This document shows positions 45,869 through 54,949 of a stretch of DNA of 64,000 bases, piece by piece. The position numbers and the translations under genes were made by a program. Origin of the DNA: FEN-1297 sp963710735. GTDB lineage: Bacteria > Bacteroidota > Ignavibacteria > Ignavibacteriales > Ignavibacteriaceae. Location: positions 124,001-188,000 of the forward strand of contig CAVQBN010000006.1 of NCBI GenBank assembly GCA_963710735.1, given 5' to 3'. The notes under the pieces are model-generated. The model made no database searches. It was not told the origin of the DNA and saw only the letters and a program-made list of their open reading frames with translations. Position 1 is the first letter of the stretch, and every line of letters starts with the position of its first letter.

Positions 45869-45972
45869 ATAAAATTAGTACTAGGGTTTCGTCTAAAGTT
45901 ATGATTTTCTCTTCTTAACTCATTAATTCTTAATATGAACAAGAATTATTTTATATCGGGAGATTTATAAAT

Positions 45973-47268
45973 ATGGCAAAAGAAAAACCAGTAAGCCGTA
46001 ACGCATGGGCATGGGTTCCTTCACTTTATTACGCAGAAGGAATTCCGTATATAGTTGTTATGTACGTTTCTGTCATGTTCTATAAAAGCATGGGAATTTC
46101 AAATGCTCAAGTTGCTCTTTATACTAGCTGGCTTTATTTGCCCTGGGTAATCAAACCTTTGTGGAGCCCCATTGTAGATATGTTAAAGACAAAGCGGCTC
46201 TGGATTGTAGTTATGCAATTAATTGTTGGAGCCAGTCTGGGCGGTATTGCATTAAGCATTCCAACTAACCACTATTTCAAATATACCATGGCTTTCTTTT
46301 GGCTTTTGGCTTTCAGTTCTGCTACTCACGACATTGCTGCCGACGGTTTTTATATGCTCGGCCTTTCACAAAAAAATCAATCATTCTTTATCGGAATCAG
46401 AAGCACTTTTTATAGATTTGCTATGATAACCGGCCAGGGCGTTTTAATTATGCTTGCAGGATATTTTGAAACAAAAGCATCAAGTATAGCTGTAGCATGG
46501 TCCTACACATTTTATATTATAACATTTCTCTTTTTAGCATTTTTTGTTTATCACAAATTTATTTTACCATACCCCAAAATAGATATGCCGGCTATTCGTG
46601 ATAAAACCCAAGGCGTATTTAAAGATTTTTTTGAAGCATTTGTTATCTTTTTCAAAAAAGATCAGATCGGGAAAGCAATAGCGTTTCTTCTGATATTTAG
46701 ATTTGGTGAGGCTCAGTTAGTAAAACTTGCCCAGCCATTTTTATACGACCCTAGGGCTCAAGGAGGATTGGGATTATCGCTGGAAGAAATTGGTTTTGTT
46801 TATGGAACGGTGGGAATTCTGGCATTAACTATCGGAGGAATACTTGGCGGTTTTCTTGCCGCAAAAGGCGGATTGAAAAAATGGATCTGGTGGATGTTTG
46901 CCGCAATAAATATTCCTCATCTTTTATATATTTATATGTCTTATGCTCAGCCAAGCAATTTTTTAATTATTAACTTGTGTGTAGCTGGTGAACAGTTCGG
47001 TTACGGATTCGGCTTTACTGCTTATATGCTGTATATGATATATATTTCCGATGGAAATTTTAAAACTGCTCACTACGCAATATGTACAGGTTTTATGGCA
47101 TTAAGTATGATGATCCCTGGTATGTTCAGTGGATGGATACAAGAGATTTTGGGATACAAACATTTTTTCCTTTGGGTATTTCTTACAATGATACCAGGTT
47201 ACTATATAATTAAAATATTAAATATCGATCCTGAATTCGGTAAGAAAGACTCAATAGCCAAGGAGTAA
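45973..47268 (+). CDS. AmpG-like MFS transporter (muropeptide permease)
   Basis: A 431-residue carrier with twelve predicted helices. The start is ATG 45973 with CGGGAG before it. The AmpG style shows in WVPSLYYAEGIPYIVV, WLYLPWVIKPLWSPIVD and SSATHDIAADGFYML, with the second half starting at about residue 230. AmpG imports GlcNAc-anhydroMurNAc peptides into the cytoplasm for recycling. It lies after the sugar kinase and 4 bases before the serine hydrolase, and NagZ follows, so context and family agree. The substrate is inferred. Confidence 0.88.
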   Translation: MAKEKPVSRNAWAWVPSLYYAEGIPYIVVMYVSVMFYKSMGISNAQVALYTSWLYLPWVIKPLWSPIVDMLKTKRLWIVVMQLIVGASLGGIALSIPTNHYFKYTMAFFWLLAFSSATHDIAADGFYMLGLSQKNQSFFIGIRSTFYRFAMITGQGVLIMLAGYFETKASSIAVAWSYTFYIITFLFLAFFVYHKFILPYPKIDMPAIRDKTQGVFKDFFEAFVIFFKKDQIGKAIAFLLIFRFGEAQLVKLAQPFLYDPRAQGGLGLSLEEIGFVYGTVGILALTIGGILGGFLAAKGGLKKWIWWMFAAINIPHLLYIYMSYAQPSNFLIINLCVAGEQFGYGFGFTAYMLYMIYISDGNFKTAHYAICTGFMALSMMIPGMFSGWIQEILGYKHFFLWVFLTMIPGYYIIKILNIDPEFGKKDSIAKE

Positions 47269-47272
47269 TTCA

Positions 47273-48529
47273 ATGAAACATAAATCTATATTTTCGGTTA
47301 TAATATTGCTAACTGTATTTGCTTGCAGTAATACAATAAATATTTATTCGCAGAATATTGCAGCACTTAACAATGGAACTCATTTTATTAAGTCGTTAAA
47401 TGAGCCAATCTCAACTAATAAAAAAGAATTAGTACCTCCAAGCAGCAAGAATAAATTTGCTCAGGTTGATAGTGTTGTAAATGCTGCAATTGCCGATTCA
47501 GCATTTCCGGGAGCAGTTCTTCTTGTTCAACAAAACGGGAAAATTATTCATGAAAAAGCATATGGCTATTACACATATAACCCTTCTTCCGGTCATATTG
47601 CATTAAATACAATGTATGACTTAGCTTCATTAACTAAAGTAATTGCCACTACAACAGCTACTATGATATGCTATGATAGAGGCTTATTTAAACTTGATGA
47701 TAAGGTTGCAAAGTATTTACCCAAATTTGGAGTAAATGGAAAAGAAAATGTTACAATAAGAAATTTATTAGTCCATGACAGCGGTTTACGCCCTGATATC
47801 CCTTCATACCGTGCTTTTGATTCTGTTGAAAATAAAGAGCAGGGAGTTATGAATGAAATCTTCAATGACTCACTTGTTTATCCTACCGGAACTAAAATGG
47901 TCTATTCTGATTTAAATTTTATTTTGATGGGAAAAATTATTGAAAAAGTTACAGGATTAACGTTAGATAAATTTTGTGAAAAAAATATCTTTAAACCACT
48001 TGGAATGAAAAATACAATGTTTAATCCTCCCGATTCATTGGTTTACAGAATTGCTCCAACCGAATTTGACAATTACTGGAGACACCGTCAAATTAGAGGA
48101 ACTGTGCATGATGAAACATCTCAATTGCTTGGCGGAGTAGCCGGACATGCAGGCTTATTTTCTACTGCAGGGGATATTGCAAAATTGCTCCAAATGCTTT
48201 TACAAAAGGGTATATACCACGGAAAAAGATATATAAAAGCTTCAACAGTGGAAATGTTTGTAAAAAAACAAAGTGATCTCAGTTCCAGAGCTTTGGGTTG
48301 GGATACAAAGTCAAAGTCTCCTGAATATTCTTCAGCAGGACATTTATTTAGCGATATTTCTTACGGACATACTGGCTTTACCGGCACTTCTGTTTGGACT
48401 GACCCAACTAGAAATTTATTTGTTGTATTCTTAACAAATAGAGTTTACCCAACCAGAAATAATCATAAAATTTTTAAGGTAAGGCCTGAAGTACATGATG
48501 CAGTAATTCGCGCAATAGAGAAAAAATAA
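47273..48529 (+). CDS. Serine hydrolase of the beta-lactamase class C/PBP family
   Basis: A 418-residue exported serine hydrolase. The signal sequence ends near VFACSN (cysteine 18, weak lipobox). The catalytic SxxK is SLTK at 119-122 (context YDLASLTKVI), the Tyr motif is YSD at 211-213, and the third motif is HTG in YGHTGFTGTSVW. These are the marks of class C-type enzymes such as D-aminopeptidases, esterases and PBP4-like carboxypeptidases. It starts 4 bases after the AmpG-like gene, so it is cotranscribed and likely trims wall peptides. Resistance to beta-lactams cannot be claimed from the sequence. Confidence 0.88.
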   Translation: MKHKSIFSVIILLTVFACSNTINIYSQNIAALNNGTHFIKSLNEPISTNKKELVPPSSKNKFAQVDSVVNAAIADSAFPGAVLLVQQNGKIIHEKAYGYYTYNPSSGHIALNTMYDLASLTKVIATTTATMICYDRGLFKLDDKVAKYLPKFGVNGKENVTIRNLLVHDSGLRPDIPSYRAFDSVENKEQGVMNEIFNDSLVYPTGTKMVYSDLNFILMGKIIEKVTGLTLDKFCEKNIFKPLGMKNTMFNPPDSLVYRIAPTEFDNYWRHRQIRGTVHDETSQLLGGVAGHAGLFSTAGDIAKLLQMLLQKGIYHGKRYIKASTVEMFVKKQSDLSSRALGWDTKSKSPEYSSAGHLFSDISYGHTGFTGTSVWTDPTRNLFVVFLTNRVYPTRNNHKIFKVRPEVHDAVIRAIEKK

Positions 48530-48724
48530 TTTCATTATATCCATTTAGTAAACAGAAAAAATTTCTTGTAATGTTAGAGATATTAGTTTTCTTAAAAAAG
48601 AAGTCCGATATTTTTTTCATTACTTTTGCTGAATATAAAAATCGAACTAAATTATTTGATTTTCATTATGAATTATCTTTTCACCAAAATTTCAAATTAT
48701 TCAATTTAAGCAGGTGAAAAAAAT

Positions 48725-50431
48725 ATGGGAAACAAAAACTCATTTAACTACCCAAAAGTATTTCAGCTAAACAACGGTGATATAGAATGGATTGAGAAAA
48801 CTCTTTCCAAAATGAGTCTGCGGGAAAAATGTGCACAGATGGTTATGCCCTGGGTTTTGGGTGATTATTTATCCAATGACTCAGTTGAATTTAAAAGAAT
48901 CGAAAAGCTTGTAAAAGAAGATAAGGTTGGCGGATTAATTTTCTTCAGAGGAAGCATTCTTAACGAAGCACTCACAATTAATAAAATGCAAAAGTTAGCC
49001 GATATTCCTCTCTTAATCGCTTCTGATTTTGAAAGAGGCTTAGCTATGAGACTTTCAGATGGATTAGAGTTTCCGTTTAATATGGCCGTTGCGGCAACCG
49101 GTGATTCAAGGTTATCATATCTATTGGGGAAAAATATTGCCGCTGAATGCAGGGCATTGGGGGTTACACAAAATTATGCCCCGATTGCAGATATTAGTAA
49201 CAATCCCGAAAATCCCATAATAAATATCAGATCATTTTCAGAGGACAAAAATATTGTTTCCGAATTCTGCAGCGAATTTATAAAAGGGACATTGGAAGAA
49301 AGGGTTTTAACAACTGCAAAACATTTCCCTGGACACGGGAATACACAAATTGACTCTCATCAGGATTTACCAAAAATTAAAGGAACAGAAAAAGATATAG
49401 CGGACAAGGAGCTATCCCCATTTCAAAGCGCAATTAATTCAGGCGTACATTGTATAATGGTAGGGCACCTAGATGTTCCTGCATTAGATACAACCGGAAC
49501 ACCGGCAACACTTTCAAAGCCAATTCTCACAGGTTTATTAAAAGAAAAAATGGGATTTGAAGGACTGATTGCAACCGACGCAATGAATATGAATGCCATT
49601 ACAAATTATTATTCAGTAGTAGAAGCCACACTAAAAGCAATTGAAGCTGGAAATGACCTAATATTGCTGCCCCCTGATGAAGATGTTGCAATTAATTCGA
49701 TATTTGAAGCCGTTGAATCCGGAGATATAAATATTGAAAGAATTAATTATAGTGTAAGAAAAATTCTTGCAGCAAAAAGATGGCTTCGTCTCGGACAAAA
49801 TCAATTTGCTGATTTAGATGAATTGACAAAAATAATAAGTCAAAATTCTCATATCAGATTAGCTCAAGAGATTGCAGAAAAATCAATAACACTGGTACAA
49901 AATAAAAGAAAAATTATACCTATTGATCCGGCAAAGTCTCTAAGAACAGTATGCATTACAGTTACAGATGAAATAGAAACCGAAAGTGATCTGCTTTTTC
50001 AAAAACTGGTTGAAGATAAATTCGGGAATGTTAAGAAGATAGTCCTTAATAGAAAAGACAGCCCCAGGAGCTATCAAAACGCTTATCAGATCGCTGGGCA
50101 GGCAGATTTAATTTTACTTCCTTCATTTGTAAAAGTAAAAGCTTATCAGGGGACTGTAAACTTATCTAAAAGAAATACCGACTTTATAAATAAATTATTA
50201 ACGTTAAGTGTTCCGTCAGTATTAATAAGTTTTGGAAATCCATACCTTCTATCTGTTTTCCCAAAAGCAAAAGCGTATTTATGTGCTTACGGTGATGTTC
50301 CCGTTTCGCAAACGGCAATGATAAGTGCTATCGTGGGAGAAAATGATATTACAGGAAAATTACCGATATCAATTCCAAATACAAAATATAAAATTGGTGA
50401 TGGTATTCAGATTAAAAGCATAAAAAAATAA
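48725..50431 (+). CDS. Glycoside hydrolase family 3 beta-N-acetylhexosaminidase (NagZ-like)
   Basis: A 568-residue GH3 enzyme that would remove GlcNAc from muropeptides. The family motif KHFPGHGNTQIDSH lies at 199-212, with the His-Asp acid/base pair used by NagZ; the nucleophile Asp is D285 in IATDAMNMNAI. There is no signal peptide, so action is in the cytoplasm, in line with import by the AmpG-like carrier. Beyond the TIM barrel it has a second domain (about 370-568, FGNPYLL, ITGKLPISIP), making it longer than E. coli NagZ (341 residues). It ends the wall-recycling group. Confidence 0.92.
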   Translation: MGNKNSFNYPKVFQLNNGDIEWIEKTLSKMSLREKCAQMVMPWVLGDYLSNDSVEFKRIEKLVKEDKVGGLIFFRGSILNEALTINKMQKLADIPLLIASDFERGLAMRLSDGLEFPFNMAVAATGDSRLSYLLGKNIAAECRALGVTQNYAPIADISNNPENPIINIRSFSEDKNIVSEFCSEFIKGTLEERVLTTAKHFPGHGNTQIDSHQDLPKIKGTEKDIADKELSPFQSAINSGVHCIMVGHLDVPALDTTGTPATLSKPILTGLLKEKMGFEGLIATDAMNMNAITNYYSVVEATLKAIEAGNDLILLPPDEDVAINSIFEAVESGDINIERINYSVRKILAAKRWLRLGQNQFADLDELTKIISQNSHIRLAQEIAEKSITLVQNKRKIIPIDPAKSLRTVCITVTDEIETESDLLFQKLVEDKFGNVKKIVLNRKDSPRSYQNAYQIAGQADLILLPSFVKVKAYQGTVNLSKRNTDFINKLLTLSVPSVLISFGNPYLLSVFPKAKAYLCAYGDVPVSQTAMISAIVGENDITGKLPISIPNTKYKIGDGIQIKSIKK

Positions 50432-50488
50432 TTGAAAAACATAAAAGAATTTAGTAAATAAATATTCTATCAAAAAAAATTATTTCTT

Positions 50489-50788
50489 ATGAAACATTTT
50501 ATAATAAATATTAAATATATTGTTCCGCTTTCAAGGATTGATGAAATTTTACCCGAACATAGAAAGTTTTTACAAACCGGTTATGACCAGGGTTTGCTTT
50601 TGTTTTCCGGCCCTCTTAATCCAAGAACTGGCGGGATAGTTGCGGCAAGATCTGAATCGATTGACCAAATAAAAATATTTTTTCAAAAAGATCCATATAG
50701 TATTAATAAATGCGCCGAATATGAATTTACCGAATTTGATCCCGTGAAAAGTCAATCATTATTAGATTCATGGATTACCGGGAAATAA
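50489..50788 (+). CDS. YciI family protein
   Basis: A 99-residue ferredoxin-like alpha-beta barrel protein. The family block HRKFLQTGYDQGLLLFSGP and the DPY motif of FQKDPYSI are intact, with Asp and His at the expected active-site places. Members may act as dehydrochlorinase-like or small-molecule enzymes, but most have no known role. It follows the GH3 gene by 57 bases and may be read with it. Confidence 0.85.
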   Translation: MKHFIINIKYIVPLSRIDEILPEHRKFLQTGYDQGLLLFSGPLNPRTGGIVAARSESIDQIKIFFQKDPYSINKCAEYEFTEFDPVKSQSLLDSWITGK

Positions 50789-50906
50789 AGGCGGGTAATT
50801 CTTTGAAATGGAGTTTTAAAAAAATTATACTATTTGTTGCTATAATATTTTAATTAGATGATATTAGTTCCAAAGGAAAATTCTTTAGACAAAAGAAATA
50901 AATATT

Positions 50907-51098
50907 ATGCCTCTTAAAAGATCCAATAATAAAATGATTGCCGGAGTTTGCGGAGGTATTGCCGAATGGCTTGGATGGGATCCAACAATAGTTCGTGTCG
51001 GCTATGTACTTTTATCAATTTTCAGTGCAGCATTTCCGGGAATTCTTGTTTATATAATTCTATGGGTTGTAATGCCAAAAGCCGATTCAGATTTATAA
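50907..51098 (+). CDS. PspC domain small membrane protein
   Basis: A 63-residue protein that is almost a single PspC domain: basic start (MPLKRSNNKMIAGVCGGIAEW), then WDPTIVRVGYVLLS and one strong helix ending VVMPK. PspC domains help sense envelope stress, with PspB in E. coli; this stand-alone short form is common in Bacteroidota. No PspA or toxin-like partner is close. The role here is unknown. Confidence 0.92.
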   Translation: MPLKRSNNKMIAGVCGGIAEWLGWDPTIVRVGYVLLSIFSAAFPGILVYIILWVVMPKADSDL

Positions 51099-51226
51099 GT
51101 ATTAAAAATCGAAATTGAGAAACATTCACTCCCTGTCCGGGTAGAAATTTAAAAATTCTACTAACATTCTAAATATTTCTTATAAAATTTCATTTTCACT
51201 TAAGCGAAGTTGAACTAATATTTCTT

Positions 51227-51234
51227 TAATTTTG
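51227..51234 (+). promoter_or_regulatory. Candidate -7 element upstream of cydA
   Basis: TAATTTTG fits the Bacteroidota consensus TAnnTTTG and lies 34 bases before the proposed TTG start of cydA. No good -33 TTTG is seen at the usual distance, so this is tentative. Confidence 0.3.
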
Positions 51235-51267
51235 TTTTATAAAAAATGGAAAAATTGGGAGATTGGT

Positions 51268-52584
51268 TTGGATAATCTTTTTGCGGCTCGCTCTACTATG
51301 GCAATTTCACTGGCATTCCATATTATTTTTGCATGTATTGGAATGACGATGCCATTTTTAATGGTAATTTCGCATTGGCTGTGGATTAAACGGAAAGATG
51401 AAGTTTATCTTAATTTAACTAAAGCCTGGTCTAAAGGTGTTGCCATATTTTTTGCAATCGGAGCTGTTTCAGGCACCGTCCTTTCTTTTGAATTGGGTTT
51501 ATTGTGGCCTGGTTTTATGAAACACGCAGGTGCAATTATAGGTATGCCGTTTAGCTGGGAAGGTACGGCATTTTTTGTTGAAGCAATTTGTATTGGCTTA
51601 TTTCTTTATGGATGGAATAAACTTAATCCATATGTACATTGGATTTCAGGGTTGCTGGTTGGAATCTCCGGTGTTCTGTCCGGAATATTTGTTGTCTGTG
51701 CTAACGCATGGATGAATGCCCCGGCAGGTTTTGATTGGGTTAATGGAAAAGCAATAAACATTAATCCAGTTGCTGCTATGTTTAACCCGGCATGGCTAAG
51801 TCAATCCTCACATATGATAATAGCTGCATTTATAGCAACCTCGTTTGCTGTAGCAGGACTTCATGCAATATTACTTTTGCGAAACAAAAATAATCTTATG
51901 CACAAAAAAGCATTAATAATTGCTTTAAGCTTTGGAAGTATTTTTGCAATTCTCCAACCTCTCAGTGGAGATCATAGTGCAAAAGATGTAGCACAGAGAC
52001 AGCCGATTAAACTCGCAGCAATGGAAGGCCATTTCATAACAGAAAACGGAGCCGGAATTACCATTGGCGGCATTCCAAACGCACAAACTGAAACAACAAA
52101 TTTCGGGATAAAAATTCCAAAGCTTTTAAGCTTTTTGGCTTATGGAAATTTTAATGCAGAAGTAAAAGGGCTTCGGGATTTTCCAAAAGATGATTGGCCA
52201 CCTTTATTACCAGTACATTTTGGATTTCAGATAATGGTAGGAATTGGATTTTTACTTGCTTTTATTGGTGTTCTATTTTGGGCATTCCGCATAAAATGGA
52301 AAGATAGACTTACAGCAAACTGGTTTCTTAAAACTGTTGCACTTTGTACTCCGCTTGGCTTTATAGCTGTTGAAGCAGGCTGGATAGTAACTGAAGTAGG
52401 CCGCCAGCCATGGATTATTTATAATATAATGAAAACTTCCAATGCTGTAACCCCAGTTCCTTATCAAATAGTTCATTTAATTCTATTTCTTATAGTTTAT
52501 TTATTATTATCAATTATGGCAGTTTGGCTGATGAGTCGACAAATAAAAGTCTTAGATAATTTTGATTATTCAGAGAGCGCTTAA
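51268..52584 (+). CDS. cydA: Cytochrome bd quinol oxidase subunit I
   Basis: Heme-bearing subunit of the high-affinity bd oxidase, reducing oxygen to water with quinol. The frame is open from 51232, but the best start is TTG 51268 (giving LDNLFAARSTMAISLAFH, read with Met first), because GGGAG at 51257-51261 is placed 6 bases before it and no in-frame ATG occurs until the conserved ARSTM. The quinol-loop motif GRQPW is present near the C-terminal third (TEVGRQPWIIY). Length (438 residues) and short Q-loop put it in the CydA/CIO-like short-loop group. About eight helices. cydB follows after 64 bases. No CydX-like peptide was found after cydB. Confidence 0.93.
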   Translation: MDNLFAARSTMAISLAFHIIFACIGMTMPFLMVISHWLWIKRKDEVYLNLTKAWSKGVAIFFAIGAVSGTVLSFELGLLWPGFMKHAGAIIGMPFSWEGTAFFVEAICIGLFLYGWNKLNPYVHWISGLLVGISGVLSGIFVVCANAWMNAPAGFDWVNGKAININPVAAMFNPAWLSQSSHMIIAAFIATSFAVAGLHAILLLRNKNNLMHKKALIIALSFGSIFAILQPLSGDHSAKDVAQRQPIKLAAMEGHFITENGAGITIGGIPNAQTETTNFGIKIPKLLSFLAYGNFNAEVKGLRDFPKDDWPPLLPVHFGFQIMVGIGFLLAFIGVLFWAFRIKWKDRLTANWFLKTVALCTPLGFIAVEAGWIVTEVGRQPWIIYNIMKTSNAVTPVPYQIVHLILFLIVYLLLSIMAVWLMSRQIKVLDNFDYSESA

Positions 52585-52648
52585 GTTTTTATTTAAAATT
52601 ATCTTAACATTTTTTTACAATGAAGAATATTAGTTAACAGGTGTTTAA

Positions 52649-53668
52649 ATGCTTTATGTGGTGATATTTTTCTTCTTAGTTTCAATCTACATTTATTGCC
52701 TTCTCGGCGGAGCTGATTTTGGTGCAGGAATAATTGAACTAATTGAAAAAAAACAATTCAAAGAAAGAACAAGAAATTTAGTATCCGAGGCTATGGCTCC
52801 TATTTGGGAAGCTAATCATATGTGGCTAATTATTGCAGTGGTAGTTTTATTTAATGCTTTCCCTCAAGTTTACACACAATTACTTGTTTCACTTTCAATT
52901 CCGTTAATATTAATGTTAATCGGTATAATATTGCGTGGAACCGCATTCACATTCAGACACTACGATGCAATTAAAGATTCTTCACAGGAAATGTACTCAA
53001 AAGTTTTTGAGTACTCTAGTTTAACAGTTCCGTTTTTCTTCGGATTGGTTGTTGGAAGTATCATCTCAGGAAAAATTGTAACTAATCCTTCCTCTTTTTA
53101 TGAAGGTTATATAAATCCCTGGTTTAATTTATTCTCAATTTCAACTGGAATTTTTGTTGCTACTTTGTTTTCTTTTATTGCTTCAGTATTCTTAACAAGT
53201 GAAATAAAGGATAAAAGATTATTAGATGATTTTATTTTGAAGTCTAAGAGATCGATAATTGTAGTTGTTATTGGGGGATTACTGGTGTTTATTTCATCTT
53301 TGATTGACCATGTGCATTTCTTTGAAGACTTTTTCAGTAATTACTCTAGTCTTGCTTTAATGTTAATTGCAACTGTCTGCTTACCCTTACTGTGGAAAAT
53401 TTTAGAAAAAAGATTAAAGTGGCCTTCAAGAATTTTGGTAGGAGCTCAACTATTATTTATCCTCGGAGCTTTCTATATAGTATACTTCCCTACACTGGTT
53501 AAATTGGAGGACGGTAAAATGTTAACATTCTACAATTCGGCAGCTCCAGAAATTACTCTAACTTACTTGGGGTGGGCTTTAATTGTAGGTTCATTAATTA
53601 TATTTCCCGCATTATTTTATTTACTAAAAGTTTTTAAAACTGAGAAGAAAAACACAGTCAGTAAATAA
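52649..53668 (+). CDS. cydB: Cytochrome bd quinol oxidase subunit II
   Basis: Membrane partner of CydA, 339 residues with about eight helices. The start MLYVVIFFFL leads to the hallmark YCLLGGADFGAGIIEL, then EAMAPIWEANHMWLI, and RGTAFTFRHYD. These are the conserved first-half motifs of CydB. It completes a two-gene cydAB operon. The next gene (gldC) converges with only 15 bases between stop codons and no clear terminator. Confidence 0.93.
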   Translation: MLYVVIFFFLVSIYIYCLLGGADFGAGIIELIEKKQFKERTRNLVSEAMAPIWEANHMWLIIAVVVLFNAFPQVYTQLLVSLSIPLILMLIGIILRGTAFTFRHYDAIKDSSQEMYSKVFEYSSLTVPFFFGLVVGSIISGKIVTNPSSFYEGYINPWFNLFSISTGIFVATLFSFIASVFLTSEIKDKRLLDDFILKSKRSIIVVVIGGLLVFISSLIDHVHFFEDFFSNYSSLALMLIATVCLPLLWKILEKRLKWPSRILVGAQLLFILGAFYIVYFPTLVKLEDGKMLTFYNSAAPEITLTYLGWALIVGSLIIFPALFYLLKVFKTEKKNTVSK

Positions 53669-53683
53669 TTAATCTATACAAAT

Positions 53684-54025
53684 TTATTTTATCTCTTTTA
53701 ACAATTCTATCTTTTTAGCAAATTCTTTACTGAAGTCTTCAATCATTTGTGAAACATCATTATTGTTAGTAGCTCTGCGGTAGGTATCCGCCATCTTAGT
53801 CAAGATTTGAAAAAAATGTATATTCATATCATCAATCAGCATATCCTTAGACCACAGGTCAACTCCCATAGTTACTTTCTCCTTTGTATCCCAAAGAGAA
53901 ATCATCATTGAACTACATTGCTTTTTTCCTTCAAATCCCGCATCGTTGGCTTCCCACTCTATTTTCTTTGGTAATTTTTTATCGTCTAATTGAATAGTAA
54001 ATTTTATTTCCGATGTTTTTGGCAT
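53684..54025 (-). CDS. gldC: GldC-like gliding motility protein
   Basis: A 113-residue soluble protein matching GldC of Bacteroidota: MPKTSEIKFTIQLDDKKLPK at the start, IEWEANDAG, and SMMISLWDTKEKVTMGVDLW. In Flavobacterium GldC supports gliding but is not essential; here it stands alone, away from other gld or type IX secretion genes. The C-terminal 40 residues form a helix. It is another sign of Bacteroidota relationship. The function in this organism is unknown. Confidence 0.9.
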   Translation of the reverse strand: MPKTSEIKFTIQLDDKKLPKKIEWEANDAGFEGKKQCSSMMISLWDTKEKVTMGVDLWSKDMLIDDMNIHFFQILTKMADTYRRATNNNDVSQMIEDFSKEFAKKIELLKEIK

Positions 54026-54319
54026 CTCAACCTTTCAATTTTAATCCTGAAAATTTATTATCCTAAAATAATAAATTATTCTAATTGTTTTTAAGATACA
54101 TCTCAATTCTTAATTATAATATTCCTTGAATAATTAATTCTATGAAGCAATTATTTTTCTATTACTAAATAAATCATTCAGTGATAACTTATATGATTTA
54201 ACTTCCGCTTTTTTGTATTTTGATCTAAGAAAATTTATTTTTAATTATAATTTGATTTCAAAAATAATTAAAATGTTACTTAGTATTTTGAATTTATTTT
54301 TATTTGAACCGGATATTTA

Positions 54320-54877
54320 ATGAACAAGTCACTAATCACAATAATTTTTTCCTTCATTATAATCTTTTTCCTTTCGCTTACCTCAAGTTCAGAGGCTCAA
54401 AGTGATTTTGGAGTAGGATTAAATTTAGGCGGCGGAACAATAGGCGGAAATTTGCCCACACAAGGTGCTTTTGCATCATCAATTTTTATTGAAGCTAACC
54501 CGGGGTTTAAGGCAAATGTATTAACACGTTTAAGTTTTATTTATGATACTGACATTAATATACTTTTTCCTAAAACAAGAGGCAGGTATTATCCTTTCAT
54601 AAAAGGAATTTCACTAAAGGCAGTTACCTCTCAAACCCTATCAGATAATATCTATATTGAAGAAGGACTGGGGCCGTTGTTATTAAATGACAGAACATTT
54701 GATAATATAAATGAATGGGATCTCGGAATTGGTTTTTCTATAGCTAGCGGGTTTGATTTAAGAGATGCGGAAAATAACGGGTTTAAAATAGGTGTAGGAA
54801 CAGAATACGGCCTGACTTTTACGAATACAAATGTCAGGAATTTTTCTGTTTATTTTAATTTAGAATATATCTTATAA
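54320..54877 (+). CDS. Small outer-membrane beta-barrel protein
   Basis: A 185-residue exported protein with a signal peptide (about 1-26, ending SSEAQ). The mature part shows short beta strands with Gly and aromatic girdles (FGVGLNLGGGTIGG, FKIGVGTEYGLTF) and a C-terminal strand FSVYFNLEYIL, as in eight-stranded barrels. I do not recognise a named family. It stands alone, converging with the S46 peptidase gene across a terminator. Confidence 0.65.
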   Translation: MNKSLITIIFSFIIIFFLSLTSSSEAQSDFGVGLNLGGGTIGGNLPTQGAFASSIFIEANPGFKANVLTRLSFIYDTDINILFPKTRGRYYPFIKGISLKAVTSQTLSDNIYIEEGLGPLLLNDRTFDNINEWDLGIGFSIASGFDLRDAENNGFKIGVGTEYGLTFTNTNVRNFSVYFNLEYIL

Positions 54878-54905
54878 TAATTTTTATAAACATTGATTAA
54901 TATAA

Positions 54906-54929
54906 AAAGCCGCCTTTAAAGACGGCTTT
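54906..54929. terminator. Terminator between convergent genes
   Basis: AAAGCCG (54906-54912) pairs with CGGCTTT (54923-54929), with further pairing inside the loop. The minus-strand side has a T-rich tail, so it mainly ends the S46 peptidase transcript; it may work in both directions. Confidence 0.8.
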
Positions 54930-54949
54930 CATGTAATAACTATAGGGAA

